Assembly: GCF_046025915.1 (NCBI RefSeq)
Contig: NZ_JAQQFR010000002.1
Coordinates: forward strand, 248,001-312,000
Length of the DNA: 64,000 nucleotides
Direction: 5' to 3'
DNA from: Herbaspirillum rhizosphaerae_A
GTDB lineage: Bacteria > Pseudomonadota > Gammaproteobacteria > Burkholderiales > Burkholderiaceae_D
Position numbers and translations under genes: made by a program. Under the pieces are notes generated by a model. The model saw only the letters and a list, made by a program, of their open reading frames with translations, was not told the origin of the DNA and searched no databases. Below are positions 18,250 to 27,851 of the stretch, piece by piece. Positions within the stretch are counted from its first letter, which is position 1. Every line of letters begins with the position of its first letter.

Positions 18250-19152
18250 TTACCTGCGCCAGTAACTCGGCTGCGCATAAGCATGCCGTAGGAAATCCAC
18301 GAAGGCGCGGATGCGTAATGGCAGATGTCTGCGCTGAGCAAAGACGGCATAAATCGCCGGTGCCGGCGCGATGAACTTATCCAGGACAGTCACCAGCTCG
18401 CCCGATTCGATCGCTGCGCCGACCTCCCACATGGAGCGCCAGGCGAGGCCTTTACCGTTGAGCGCCCAGTTATGCAGCACCTCACCGTCGTTGCAGACCA
18501 TGTTGCCGCCGACTTTGTACACACTGACTTTGCCATGCTGCTTGAGCGTCCAGCCGCGCTGGCTGCCTTCGCTGCTGATCGCCAGACAGTTGTGGCGGCT
18601 CAGCTCGTCCGGCGTTTGCGGCGTGCCGTGGCGGCGCAGATACGCGGGCGCAGCGACGATGACGCGGTCGTTGTCAGCCAGTTTGACGCTAATCAGGTTG
18701 GAATCGGTCAGATCGGCGATGCGTATGGCGACGTCAATGCCTTCGCCGATCAGATCAACGATGCGGTCATTCAGGTTGAGGGTGAGCGTGACGTCTCGAT
18801 GTTCCGCCAGGAAGGAGGGCACCAGCGGCGCCACGTGCTGGCGGCCAAAGCCGGCCGGCGCGGAGATCAGCAAGCTTCCGCTGGCCTTGGCGCTGCGCTC
18901 CGACACCGAAGACTCCGCGTCTTCCAGGTCAGTCAGGATGCGTTGGCAGTCTTCCAGGAAGGCCGTGCCTTCATTGGTCAGCACGATCTTGCGCGTGGTG
19001 CGCTGAAGCAACTTGACGCCAAGCCGCTCTTCCAGCGCATCAAGACGGCGGCCGATCATGGCGGGCGCGATGCCCTCGGCGCGGGCGGCCGCTGACAGGC
19101 TGCCTTTGGCGGCGACATCGACGAAGGTGGAGATTTGCTTGAACTGGTCCAT
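18250..19152 (-). CDS. LysR-type transcriptional regulator (divergent from aceB)
   Basis: A 300-residue regulator with an N-terminal winged helix-turn-helix (about residues 1-60, DQFKQISTFVDVAAKGSLSA) and a C-terminal effector-binding domain. Divergent placement from malate synthase, 183 bp apart, suggests it controls aceB and itself. The intergenic region carries a TAAAACGTTTTA palindrome and a TTAGT-N8-ACTAA inverted repeat as candidate sites. The effector cannot be deduced. Confidence 0.85.
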   Translation of the reverse strand: MDQFKQISTFVDVAAKGSLSAAARAEGIAPAMIGRRLDALEERLGVKLLQRTTRKIVLTNEGTAFLEDCQRILTDLEDAESSVSERSAKASGSLLISAPAGFGRQHVAPLVPSFLAEHRDVTLTLNLNDRIVDLIGEGIDVAIRIADLTDSNLISVKLADNDRVIVAAPAYLRRHGTPQTPDELSRHNCLAISSEGSQRGWTLKQHGKVSVYKVGGNMVCNDGEVLHNWALNGKGLAWRSMWEVGAAIESGELVTVLDKFIAPAPAIYAVFAQRRHLPLRIRAFVDFLRHAYAQPSYWRR

Positions 19153-19229
19153 AGGGGTACTCTCGAACGCTCTTGGGCTGAGGTGGTCATTATCGGGTCA
19201 CTTGTGACTAAAACGCAAAGATAAAGTGA

Positions 19230-19270
19230 TAAAACGTTTTACTCATAGCCATTTAGTTTAAATATACTAA
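19230..19270. promoter_or_regulatory. Candidate operators in the LysR/aceB intergenic region
   Basis: A 12-bp perfect palindrome TAAAACGTTTTA (19230-19241) is followed by TTAGT-N8-ACTAA (19253-19270) in an AT-rich stretch 65-105 bp ahead of aceB. Position and symmetry suit binding by the divergent LysR protein; this is inference only. Confidence 0.4.
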
Positions 19271-19335
19271 GTGCACAAAAATACAATCTGACAACGAATT
19301 TTCTTACCTGAATTCTTTACTATTAGGAGCACAGC

Positions 19336-20922
19336 ATGACGCAATTGACACTGCCGGCCGGGATGCAGATTTCTGGTGAAATCAAGCCTGGTTATGAACA
19401 GATCCTGACGCCCGACGCGCTGGCGCTGGTAGCAAAATTAAGCCGCGCTTTCGAGTCGCGCCGCCAGGAATTGCTGGCCGCCCGCGTCGAGCGCGTGAAG
19501 CGTCTGGACGCCGGCGAGCGTCCAGACTTCCTGCCTGAAACTGCGAACATCCGCAGCGGCGACTGGAAGATCGCTCCGATCCCTGAAGCGCTGAAATGCC
19601 GCCGTGTGGAAATCACCGGCCCGGTCGAGCGCAAGATGGTCATCAACGCCTTCAACTCCGGCGCTGACAGCTACATGACCGATTTCGAAGATTCCAACTC
19701 GCCGGTCTGGGACAATCAGGTCACCGGCCAGATCAATCTGTTCGACGCGATCCGCCGCACCATTTCGCTGGAATCGAACGGCAAGAGCTACAAGCTCAAC
19801 GACAAGATCGCTACGCTGGTGGTGCGTCCACGCGGCTGGCATCTGGACGAGAAGCACGTCACCATCGACGGCAAGCGCATCTCCGGCGGTATCTTCGACT
19901 TCGCGCTGTTCCTGTTCCATAACGCCAAAGAACAACTGGCGCGCGGCGCCGGTCCGTACTTCTATCTGCCGAAGATGGAATCGCATCTGGAAGCGCGTCT
20001 GTGGAACGACATTTTCGTGATGGCGCAAAACGAAATCGGCCTGCCGCAAGGCACTATCAAGGCGACCGTGCTGATCGAAACGATCACCGCCGCTTTCGAA
20101 ATGGACGAAATCCTGTATGAGCTGCGCGAGCACAGCTCGGGCCTCAACGCCGGTCGCTGGGATTACATCTTCTCCTGCATCAAGAAATTCAAGAACGACA
20201 AGAACTTCTGCCTGGCCGATCGCGCCAAGGTCACGATGACAGCACCGTTCATGCGCTCCTACGCGCTGCTGCTGCTGAAGACCTGTCACAAGCGCGGTGC
20301 GCCTGCCATCGGCGGCATGAGTGCCTTGATTCCGATCAAGAACGATCCGGAAAAGAACGCCATCGCCATGCAAGGCATCATCAACGACAAGCGTCGCGAT
20401 GCCACCGACGGTTACGACGGCGGCTGGGTTGCTCACCCAGGTCTGGTCGAAGCATCGATGAAGGAATTCGTTGCCGTGTTGGGCGACAAGCCTAACCAGT
20501 TCGAGAAGCAACGTCCTGACGTCGACGTCAAGGCAGAAAATCTGCTCGACTTCCAACCAGAAACGCCAATCACCGAAGCCGGTTTGCGTTACAACATCAA
20601 CGTCGGTATTCACTATCTGGGTGCCTGGCTGGCAGGTAACGGTTGCGTGCCTATTCATAACCTGATGGAAGATGCTGCGACTGCCGAAATCAGCCGTGCG
20701 CAAGTCTGGCAATGGATTCGCAGCAGCAAGGGTAATCTGGAAGATGGCCGTAAAGTCACCGCCGACATGGTGCGCGCGATGATTCCGGAAGAGCTGGCCA
20801 AGGTCAAGGAAGTCGCCGGCAACGGTCCGACTTATGATCGCGCTGCGAAGATCTTTGAAGAAATGTCGACTTCGGAAACCTTTGCCGAATTCCTGACATT
20901 GCCGCTGTACGAAGAAATCTGA
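19336..20922 (+). CDS. aceB: Malate synthase A
   Basis: Condenses glyoxylate with acetyl-CoA to malate in the glyoxylate shunt. At 528 residues it has the length of form A. The conserved core is visible: YMTDFEDSNSPVWDN, LPKMESHLEARLWND, VLIETITAAFEMDEI, and SSGLNAGRWDYIFS. The ATG at 19336 follows TTAGGAGCAC, a good ribosome site. No isocitrate lyase gene is adjacent. Confidence 0.96.
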   Translation: MTQLTLPAGMQISGEIKPGYEQILTPDALALVAKLSRAFESRRQELLAARVERVKRLDAGERPDFLPETANIRSGDWKIAPIPEALKCRRVEITGPVERKMVINAFNSGADSYMTDFEDSNSPVWDNQVTGQINLFDAIRRTISLESNGKSYKLNDKIATLVVRPRGWHLDEKHVTIDGKRISGGIFDFALFLFHNAKEQLARGAGPYFYLPKMESHLEARLWNDIFVMAQNEIGLPQGTIKATVLIETITAAFEMDEILYELREHSSGLNAGRWDYIFSCIKKFKNDKNFCLADRAKVTMTAPFMRSYALLLLKTCHKRGAPAIGGMSALIPIKNDPEKNAIAMQGIINDKRRDATDGYDGGWVAHPGLVEASMKEFVAVLGDKPNQFEKQRPDVDVKAENLLDFQPETPITEAGLRYNINVGIHYLGAWLAGNGCVPIHNLMEDAATAEISRAQVWQWIRSSKGNLEDGRKVTADMVRAMIPEELAKVKEVAGNGPTYDRAAKIFEEMSTSETFAEFLTLPLYEEI

Positions 20923-20981
20923 TGTAAGCAGGGGCTCGCGTCGACATGATGAATCGTCGCTGCGACCCTCACTTCAGAAAT

Positions 20982-21012
20982 AAGAAATGCCCGCTGCTTG
21001 CGGGCATTTCTT
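20982..21012. terminator. Terminator downstream of aceB
   Basis: Perfect 13-bp arms AAGAAATGCCCGC/GCGGGCATTTCTT with loop TGCTT, about 60 bp after the aceB stop. The flanking tracts are only moderately T/A-rich. Confidence 0.7.
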
Positions 21013-21143
21013 ATTGATACTGTACTTAACTTGTAAGTTAGGTTGCCGTGTAACTATGGTTGCGTCGATTTCTTCTGCACTGATGGGCGTCGATTACAGC
21101 CGGCAGGAATCGCTCACGAGAAAATCACGAAACGTACAGACGA

Positions 21144-21173
21144 AAAAAATCCCCGACATGTCGGGGATTTTTT
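21144..21173 (-). terminator. Rho-independent terminator of the cold-shock gene
   Basis: Stem ATCCCCGACATGTCGGGGAT, a near-perfect palindrome bounded by A and T runs, 26 bp beyond the csp stop on the minus strand. Confidence 0.85.
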
Positions 21174-21198
21174 CTTCATCCAGCTTGCTAAGCGATGC

Positions 21199-21402
21199 TT
21201 AGATTGCTTGGATGTTCGAAGCTTGCTTGCCCTTAGGACCAGTAGTCACTTCGAAAGAAACGCGTTGGTTTTCTTTCAGCGACTTGAAGCCATTCGATTG
21301 AATAGCCGAGAAGTGAGCGAACAGATCTTCGCCGCCTTCGTCAGGAGTAATGAAGCCGAAGCCCTTCGAGTCGTTGAACCACTTTACGATACCAGTTGCC
21401 AT
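21199..21402 (-). CDS. Cold-shock domain protein (CspA family)
   Basis: A 67-residue OB-fold nucleic-acid chaperone. It has RNP1 KGFGFI and RNP2 DLFAHF and the usual start MATGIVKWFNDSKGFG. A good -10 element lies about 110 bp upstream, so the message would have a leader of roughly 100 nt, as in cold-shock mRNAs whose leader senses temperature. Which Csp paralogue this is cannot be told. Confidence 0.93.
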   Translation of the reverse strand: MATGIVKWFNDSKGFGFITPDEGGEDLFAHFSAIQSNGFKSLKENQRVSFEVTTGPKGKQASNIQAI

Positions 21403-21512
21403 GTTAATTCCTAAATAAGTTAATGTGGGCTTTGCCCGTTATTATCGTTTAAACCTAGAGAGGAATGACAGACTAATACCGCACTACCAGCTCGAATCTT
21501 AACGACCATTTA

Positions 21513-21541
21513 ATTATACCGATTAAATTGCCAATGCAAGT
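21513..21541 (-). promoter_or_regulatory. Putative promoter of the cold-shock gene
   Basis: On the minus strand a perfect TATAAT (21518-21513) is preceded, 15-16 bases upstream, by TTGCAT. This places the start of transcription near 21506, giving a leader of about 104 nt before the csp ATG. Confidence 0.5.
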
Positions 21542-21564
21542 GGTTTTCACTCGCGGGGAACAAT

Positions 21565-22059
21565 TTAATTTGCAGCCGGTTTGTATACCAAAACCACCGC
21601 TTCGGCAGCGATTCCTTCCTCACGGCCCAGATAACCCAGCTTTTCGTTGGTTTTTGCCTTGATATTGACTTGCTCGACGGCAATGCCGAGATCGGCGGCA
21701 ATATGTGCCGTCATCTGCGGTATGTGGGGTGCCATTTTTGGTGCCTGCGCGATAATCGTCGCGTCAACATTGCCAATTGCGTAACCCTCTGCTGCCAGCC
21801 GCTTGACGGCTTCGCGCAGCAATACGCGTGAATCGGCGCCTTTGAATTCGGCCGCCGTATCCGGAAAATGCCGGCCGATATCGCCCAATCCTGCCGAGCC
21901 GAACAGCGCATCAGTGATCGCATGCAACAGCACGTCGGCGTCCGAATGGCCGAGCAGGCCGGTTTTATGCGGGATATCGACGCCACCGATAATCAGTTTG
22001 CGGCCGGTGACGAGCGCGTGGCAATCGTAGCCCTGGCCAATGCGGAAGGGGAAAGTCAT
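21565..22059 (-). CDS. ispF: 2-C-methyl-D-erythritol 2,4-cyclodiphosphate synthase
   Basis: Fifth enzyme of the MEP isoprenoid pathway; a 164-residue trimeric zinc enzyme. Zinc and substrate motifs GQGYDCHAL near the N-terminus and GHSDADVLLHAITDAL are present. Its ATG overlaps the ispD stop by 4 bp (ATGA), so the two are translationally coupled. Confidence 0.96.
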   Translation of the reverse strand: MTFPFRIGQGYDCHALVTGRKLIIGGVDIPHKTGLLGHSDADVLLHAITDALFGSAGLGDIGRHFPDTAAEFKGADSRVLLREAVKRLAAEGYAIGNVDATIIAQAPKMAPHIPQMTAHIAADLGIAVEQVNIKAKTNEKLGYLGREEGIAAEAVVLVYKPAAN

Positions 22060-22787
22060 TCTTGTCCTTGTAGAAATAATTCAGCCAGCGCGACGTCATG
22101 CGCCAGCGTGACCTTGAAATTGCGTGGGCTGCCTTCCACCAGTTTCGGTTGCAGTCCCAGCATCTCGACGGCGCTGGCGTCATCGGTGATATCACCCACG
22201 CGTCCTTGCAGTTGTGCGGCATCCAGCGCACGTTGCAGCAGTGCATAGCGGAACATCTGCGGTGTCTGCGCGGCCCACAAGCCATTGCGCGGCACCGTTT
22301 CCAGCACGCGCGATGCATTGCTGCGCTTGAGCGTATCGACGATCGGCAAGGCCAGCAAGCCACCGACATCGTCGTCGTGCAAGGCCGCGATCAGTCTGTC
22401 GAGGAGGGCGTCATTCAGGCCGGGACGGGCCGCGTCATGCACCAGCACCCAGTCGTTGTCGGCGATGTGAGCGCGGATTGCCAGCAGGCCGTTGCGCACA
22501 CTTTCCTGGCGCGTCTCACCGCCGTGACGTACGACCGTCACTTTGTCGGCCAATTGCGGTTGCGTTGCGAGGAAGTCGCCGATATAACCATCCGCCGCGC
22601 TGACGACGATAAACGTATGTGCAATGGCTGCATTGCCGGCAAAGGTATCGAGCGCGTATTGCAGCATCGGCTTCCCCGCCAGCGGCATGTATTGCTTGGG
22701 AATCGCGCCGCCCAGACGCGCGCCGACACCCGCAGCGGGGATCAGCGCAAAATGCCTGGCGGTGTTCTGTGAAATTGGAGCGCTCAT
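22056..22787 (-). CDS. ispD: 2-C-methyl-D-erythritol 4-phosphate cytidylyltransferase
   Basis: Third enzyme of the MEP pathway, 243 residues. The nucleotide-binding signature ALIPAAGVGARLGGAIPKQY lies near the N-terminus and VLVHDAARPGL in the middle. I chose ATG 22787 (MSAPISQNT); the frame extends 48 bp further without conserved residues. Forms an operon with ispF and is divergent from mfd. Confidence 0.95.
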   Translation of the reverse strand: MSAPISQNTARHFALIPAAGVGARLGGAIPKQYMPLAGKPMLQYALDTFAGNAAIAHTFIVVSAADGYIGDFLATQPQLADKVTVVRHGGETRQESVRNGLLAIRAHIADNDWVLVHDAARPGLNDALLDRLIAALHDDDVGGLLALPIVDTLKRSNASRVLETVPRNGLWAAQTPQMFRYALLQRALDAAQLQGRVGDITDDASAVEMLGLQPKLVEGSPRNFKVTLAHDVALAELFLQGQE

Positions 22788-22860
22788 GCGAGATGCGCCA
22801 TGACAGCCAGAAAGCAGGAAATGCCTGCCGGACACGCCCGAGGTCGGTAAGGGCGCGGCC

Positions 22861-22887
22861 TTGTCTGCAGAGGGCTTCGTTTATAAT
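22861..22887 (+). promoter_or_regulatory. Putative promoter of mfd
   Basis: TTGTCT (22861-22866) and a perfect TATAAT (22882-22887) are separated by 15 bp, slightly short of optimal. They lie in the ispD/mfd divergent region and read toward mfd. Confidence 0.4.
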
Positions 22888-23010
22888 GTGAGGCTGAATT
22901 CTAAAGCTAAATCCGGGGCCTGATAACAAATCATTGTTAAGCGGGCCTTGTCTTATCCAGCTGCATGTTGTCGTATTTTGCGCGCTTCGGTGCGCCTCCC
23001 ACTCCAGCCA

Positions 23011-26000
23011 ATGTCTTTTGACCTGAAAAAAATTCTTCCCAAGCCGGGCGTGCGTTTCGTTCCTCCTGCCGTGCATGGCTCCGCCGACGCCTATTTGCTG
23101 GCGCAGGCCGCCATTGCGCTGAAGGCCGACAAGCGCATGCTCACCGTGGTCGTCGCCAATGCCACGGACGCACAGCGTTTGCTGTCAGAAATACCGTGGT
23201 TTCAACGTGATGCCGGAGACGGCAATACAGAGAACAAATTGCGTTGCCATTTGTTGCCCGACTGGGAAACCCTGCCTTACGACGCTTTTTCGCCGCACCA
23301 GGATCTGGTTTCCGAGCGTCTGGCCACTTTGTATGAAGTGCAAAACGGACAGTGCGACGTCCTGATCGTACCTGCGACGACAGCCTTATTGCGTATGGCG
23401 CCGCCGGGTTTTCTGGCGGCGTACACCTTCTTCTTCAAGCAAGGCGAGAAGCTCGATGAAGCCCGCCTGAAAACCCAGCTTACGCTGGCCGGCTACACCC
23501 ACGTCACGCAAGTCATGTCGCCGGGTGAATATTCGGTGCGCGGCGGCTTGATCGACATCTTCCCGATGGGTTCCGCCTTGCCGTATCGCCTCGATCTGTT
23601 CGGCGACACCATCGAAACCATCCGTACCTTTGACGCCGATACCCAGCGCTCGTTGTATCCCGTGCGCGAGGTGCGTTTGTTGCCGGGCCGCGAATTCCCG
23701 ATGGACGAGACGTCGCGCACGGCCTTCCGCAGCCGCTGGCGTGAAGTCTTCGAGGGTGATCCGTCGCGCTCTGCCATCTACAAGGACATCGGCAACGGCA
23801 TCGCCTCGGCTGGTATCGAGTACTACCTGCCGCTGTTCTTCGACGAGACTGCGACGCTGTTCCGCTATCTGCCTGACACCACGTTGTTCGCCACCGTCGG
23901 CGATATCGATCAGGCCATCAAGCGTTTCTGGAGTGACACACGCTCGCGCCACAATTTTCTCAAGGCTGACCGCGAACGTCCGGTGCTGCCGCCCGAACAG
24001 GTTTTTCTGACCGACGAAGATTTCTTCATACTGGTCAAACCGTATGGCCGCCTGGCGCTGCAAACGGATGATGCACCCTCGGATTTGTCGGCACCGATAC
24101 CGAATATCGCCGTCAATCGTCGTAGCGAAGATCCGCTGATCAATCTGCGCGCCTATCTGCTCAAAACCGGTAAGCGCGTCATGCTCTGCGCCGAATCGAA
24201 TGGCCGCCGCGAAACTCTGCAGCAATATTTCAAAGAATACGATCTGCATCCGGCGCTGTGCGATGGCTATGAAAGCTTCATCGCCAATAATGAGCCCTTG
24301 ATGCTGGGTGTAGCGCCGCTGCATGCCGGCTTCGAGCTGGTCGACGCGGAAGTGAGCTTTATCACCGAGACCGAGCTGTACGCCGGATCAGGCCGACGTG
24401 TTGGCCGCAAGAAGCAAGAGGCCGTCACACAGGTCGAGCACATGGTGCGCGATCTGTCGGAGTTGAAGATCGGCGATCCGGTCGTGCATGCCAATCACGG
24501 CATCGGCCGTTACATGGGTTTGCTCAGCATGGACCTGGGTGAGGGCGAGACCGAGTTCCTGCATCTGGAATACGCCAAGGAAACCAAACTCTACGTACCC
24601 GTATCGCAACTGCACGTGATTGCGCGCTACTCCGGTGCGTCGCCGGACGATGCGCCACTGCATTCGCTGGGCTCGGGACAATGGGAAAAAGCCAAGCGCA
24701 AGGCGGCGCAGCAGGTGCGCGATACCGCCGCTGAATTGCTGAATCTGTATGCCCGCCGTGCCTTGCGCCAAGGTCATGCCTTCCAGTATTCGGCTCGCGA
24801 TTACGAAACTTTCGCCGAGAGTTTCGGCTTTGAAGAAACTCCCGATCAGGCCGCAGCCATCAACGCCGTCATCGGCGACATGACCAGCGGTAAGCCGATG
24901 GATCGCCTGATTTGCGGCGACGTCGGTTTCGGCAAGACGGAAGTCGCCTTGCGCGCCGCCTTTGTCGCCGTCATGGGCGGCAAGCAGGTCGCGATTCTCG
25001 CACCGACGACTTTGCTGGCTGAACAGCATGCGCAGACCTTCGCCGATCGCTTTGCCAACTGGCCGGTACGCATCGCCGAGTTGTCGCGTTTCCGCAGCGG
25101 CAAGGAGATCGCGCAAGCGATCAAGGGCATGGGCGACGGCACGCTCGATATTGTTATCGGCACGCACAAATTGCTGTCCGACGACATCAAGTTCTCACGT
25201 CTCGGCCTGGTCATCATCGATGAAGAACACCGCTTCGGCGTGCGTCAGAAAGAAGCGCTGAAAGCTTTGCGCGCCGAGGTCGACGTGCTCACGCTGACCG
25301 CCACACCGATCCCGCGTACGCTGGGTATGGCGCTGGAAGGCTTGCGCGATTTTTCCATCATCGCCACTGCGCCGCAAAAGCGTCTGGCCATCAAAACCTT
25401 CGTACGCGCCGAAGGCGAATCGACGATACGTGAGGCCTGTCTGCGCGAGTTGAAACGTGGCGGACAAGTCTATTTCCTGCACAACGAAGTCGATACCATC
25501 GAAAACCGCAAGGCCATGCTGGAGGCCTTGCTGCCCGAAGCACGCGTGGTTATTGCCCACGGTCAGATGCATGAGCGCGATCTGGAAAAGGTCATGCGCG
25601 ATTTCGTCGCGCAGCGCTCCAACATTCTGCTGTGCACGACGATTATCGAGACCGGTATCGACGTGCCGACTGCCAATACCATCATCATGCATCGCGCCGA
25701 TAAATTCGGTCTGGCGCAACTGCATCAATTGCGAGGCCGCGTCGGCCGCTCGCATCACCAGGCCTATGCTTATCTGCTGGTCAACGACGTCAAGGGCCTG
25801 ACCAAGCAGGCGCAGCGCCGTCTTGAAGCGATCCAGCAGATGGAAGAGCTGGGCAGCGGTTTCTACCTCGCCATGCATGATCTGGAAATCCGCGGTGCCG
25901 GCGAAGTGCTGGGCGACAACCAATCGGGCGAGATGCACGAGATCGGTTTTCAGATGTATTCCGACATGCTCAACGAAGCCGTGCGTTCGCTCAAGAACGG

Positions 26001-26466
26001 CAAGGAACCGGATCTCGCCGCACCATTGGCCAGCACAACGGAAATCAACTTGCATGTGCCGGCATTGCTCCCGAGCGACTACTGCGGTGACGTGCACGAA
26101 CGTCTGTCGCTGTACAAACGTTTCGCCAATTGCACCTCGCAGGAAACCATCGACGGTTTGCAGGAAGAACTGATCGATCGCTTCGGCAAGTTGCCTGAAG
26201 TCGCCAAGGCGCTGGTCGAAACACATCGCTTGCGCATCGCCGCCAAGCCCTTGGGCATCATCAAGATCGACGCGCATGCTGAATCGGCACTGCTGCAATT
26301 TGTGCCGAATCCGCCGGTTGACGCCATGCGCATCATTGAGCTGATCCAGAAGAATCGTCACATCAAGCTCAATGGACAGGACAAGCTGCGCATCACCGCC
26401 AACATGCCCGACCTCAATGCGCGCGTAACCCAGATCAAGGCGACCATGCGCTCGCTGGTAGGATGA
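23011..26466 (+). CDS. mfd: Transcription-repair coupling factor Mfd
   Basis: A DNA translocase of about 1,151 residues that removes RNA polymerase stalled at lesions and recruits UvrA. Domain order is visible: the UvrB-like N-terminal module, the RNA-polymerase-interacting region (DPVVHANHGIGRYMGL), the RecG-like motor with Walker A GDVGFGKTEVA, DEEHRFG box, TATPIPRTLGMAL and QLRGRVGRS, and the C-terminal TRCF domain. The start MSFDLKKILPKPGVRF at 23011 is preferred. An in-frame codon at 22948 adds an unconserved leader. Confidence 0.96.
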   Translation: MSFDLKKILPKPGVRFVPPAVHGSADAYLLAQAAIALKADKRMLTVVVANATDAQRLLSEIPWFQRDAGDGNTENKLRCHLLPDWETLPYDAFSPHQDLVSERLATLYEVQNGQCDVLIVPATTALLRMAPPGFLAAYTFFFKQGEKLDEARLKTQLTLAGYTHVTQVMSPGEYSVRGGLIDIFPMGSALPYRLDLFGDTIETIRTFDADTQRSLYPVREVRLLPGREFPMDETSRTAFRSRWREVFEGDPSRSAIYKDIGNGIASAGIEYYLPLFFDETATLFRYLPDTTLFATVGDIDQAIKRFWSDTRSRHNFLKADRERPVLPPEQVFLTDEDFFILVKPYGRLALQTDDAPSDLSAPIPNIAVNRRSEDPLINLRAYLLKTGKRVMLCAESNGRRETLQQYFKEYDLHPALCDGYESFIANNEPLMLGVAPLHAGFELVDAEVSFITETELYAGSGRRVGRKKQEAVTQVEHMVRDLSELKIGDPVVHANHGIGRYMGLLSMDLGEGETEFLHLEYAKETKLYVPVSQLHVIARYSGASPDDAPLHSLGSGQWEKAKRKAAQQVRDTAAELLNLYARRALRQGHAFQYSARDYETFAESFGFEETPDQAAAINAVIGDMTSGKPMDRLICGDVGFGKTEVALRAAFVAVMGGKQVAILAPTTLLAEQHAQTFADRFANWPVRIAELSRFRSGKEIAQAIKGMGDGTLDIVIGTHKLLSDDIKFSRLGLVIIDEEHRFGVRQKEALKALRAEVDVLTLTATPIPRTLGMALEGLRDFSIIATAPQKRLAIKTFVRAEGESTIREACLRELKRGGQVYFLHNEVDTIENRKAMLEALLPEARVVIAHGQMHERDLEKVMRDFVAQRSNILLCTTIIETGIDVPTANTIIMHRADKFGLAQLHQLRGRVGRSHHQAYAYLLVNDVKGLTKQAQRRLEAIQQMEELGSGFYLAMHDLEIRGAGEVLGDNQSGEMHEIGFQMYSDMLNEAVRSLKNGKEPDLAAPLASTTEINLHVPALLPSDYCGDVHERLSLYKRFANCTSQETIDGLQEELIDRFGKLPEVAKALVETHRLRIAAKPLGIIKIDAHAESALLQFVPNPPVDAMRIIELIQKNRHIKLNGQDKLRITANMPDLNARVTQIKATMRSLVG

Positions 26467-26539
26467 CAAGGTGTAACGACAAGCGTCACAGCAGGGCGAT
26501 TTTTAGCTAACGATTTACGACATTAAAACAAGATTGAAC

Positions 26540-27382
26540 ATGAACCTGATTCTTCAAGGACTCCATACCGACCGCGCCGCCGTTGAGGCCATCATTCAAC
26601 TGGCGCAGCCTGCGCACGTGGTCGACATCAATGCCCACGCTTGGCGTTGCGAAGGCGTGACCTACAGCGATGCACTCAAGGCGCAGATTGATGCCGCCTC
26701 CCTGGCGCAACAAGTCGACTACGCCTTCATCGAAGCCGGTCGGTCGCTGGCTGATTTCAAGCTGGTTGCGATGGATATGGATTCCACGTTGATCACCATC
26801 GAATGCATCGATGAGATCGCCGACATGCAAGGCCTCAAGCCGCAGGTGTCTGAAATCACCGAAGCCGCCATGCGTGGTGAAATCGAATTCAACGAAAGCC
26901 TCACACGCCGCGTCGCCTTGCTCAAGGGGTTGGATGCCGGTGCCTTGCAACGCGTCTATGACGAGCGTCTGCAACTGTCGTTGGGTGCGGAAAAGATGTT
27001 GAATGCGATCCAGGCTGCCGGTCTGAAAACTTTGCTGGTGTCCGGCGGTTTTACCTTCTTCACCGACCGCATGAAGACGCGCCTCAATCTTGATTACACC
27101 CATTCGAACCAACTCGAAATCATCGACGGAAAACTCACCGGCAAAGTGGTCGGCGGCATCGTCAATGCAGAAGAAAAACGCTTGACCGTCGAACGCGTTT
27201 GCGCCGAACTCGGCGTACCAACATCGCAGGCTATCGTCATGGGCGACGGCGCCAATGATCTCAAGATGATGGGGGTAAGCGGCTTGTCGGTAGCGTTCCG
27301 CGCCAAGCCGGTGGTACGCGCACAAGCGAGCGTGGCATTGAACTTTGTGGGGCTCGACGGCATCTTGAATATAGTGGCTTAA
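26540..27382 (+). CDS. serB: Phosphoserine phosphatase
   Basis: Final step of serine synthesis. A HAD-family enzyme of 280 residues with the nucleophile motif MDMDSTLI, the lysine/threonine motif around VSGGFTFF, and the Mg-binding MGDGANDLKMM. An N-terminal extension of about 75 residues resembles the ACT-like leader of proteobacterial SerB. ATG at 26540 used. Confidence 0.95.
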   Translation: MNLILQGLHTDRAAVEAIIQLAQPAHVVDINAHAWRCEGVTYSDALKAQIDAASLAQQVDYAFIEAGRSLADFKLVAMDMDSTLITIECIDEIADMQGLKPQVSEITEAAMRGEIEFNESLTRRVALLKGLDAGALQRVYDERLQLSLGAEKMLNAIQAAGLKTLLVSGGFTFFTDRMKTRLNLDYTHSNQLEIIDGKLTGKVVGGIVNAEEKRLTVERVCAELGVPTSQAIVMGDGANDLKMMGVSGLSVAFRAKPVVRAQASVALNFVGLDGILNIVA

Positions 27383-27398
27383 CCCGAAGGAGAGGCGT

Positions 27399-27767
27399 AT
27401 GAGCATGAATCAGGATATCGTTTTGGATGCAGACCTGAAGTCAATCAAAGATCTGGCGTGGTGGCTGTATATCTTCCACGGCCTGAGTCTGGTGTTGTCG
27501 CTGGGCATGCTGTCGTGGCTGCCGCTGATCGTCAACTACATCAAGCGCGGCGATGCCGCCGACACCTTTGTCTACAGCCATCATCGCTGGCAGATCCGCT
27601 CGTTCTGGTGGTATCTGTTCTGGATGTTTGCCGGTGGTGTGATCTGGATGACGATTATCGGTATTCCGCTGGCGGTATTGATCTGGTCACTGGCGTGGAT
27701 CTGGAAGGCTTACCGCATCATCAAGGGCTGGCTGGATCTGAACGACAATAAAGCCATGCCCGTGTAA
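27399..27767 (+). CDS. Small membrane protein (DUF4870-like)
   Basis: A 122-residue protein with three hydrophobic helices (around residues 20-47, 66-83 and 86-104), rich in Trp. The layout LPLIVNYIKRGDAADTFVYS followed by HHRWQIRSFWWYLFW matches the DUF4870/YwcE-type small membrane proteins of proteobacteria. It follows serB by 16 bp behind an AAGGAGAGG ribosome site, so it is likely co-transcribed. Function unknown. Confidence 0.75.
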   Translation: MSMNQDIVLDADLKSIKDLAWWLYIFHGLSLVLSLGMLSWLPLIVNYIKRGDAADTFVYSHHRWQIRSFWWYLFWMFAGGVIWMTIIGIPLAVLIWSLAWIWKAYRIIKGWLDLNDNKAMPV

Positions 27768-27851
27768 TAGCGCTTGCACGTTCTTGTCACATAGTTGGAT
27801 TAGAATGTCCCGGCAGGTTTTCAGCACACTTGAAAGAAAAGAGGCGACAGA

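Noticed and set aside
19438..20712. Long antisense frame (about 424 codons) across aceB
   Set aside because: It mirrors the third-position bias of malate synthase, has no family-like motif and no ribosome site. Similar long antisense frames over arnT, alaA, hom, cheA and mfd were rejected for the same reason.
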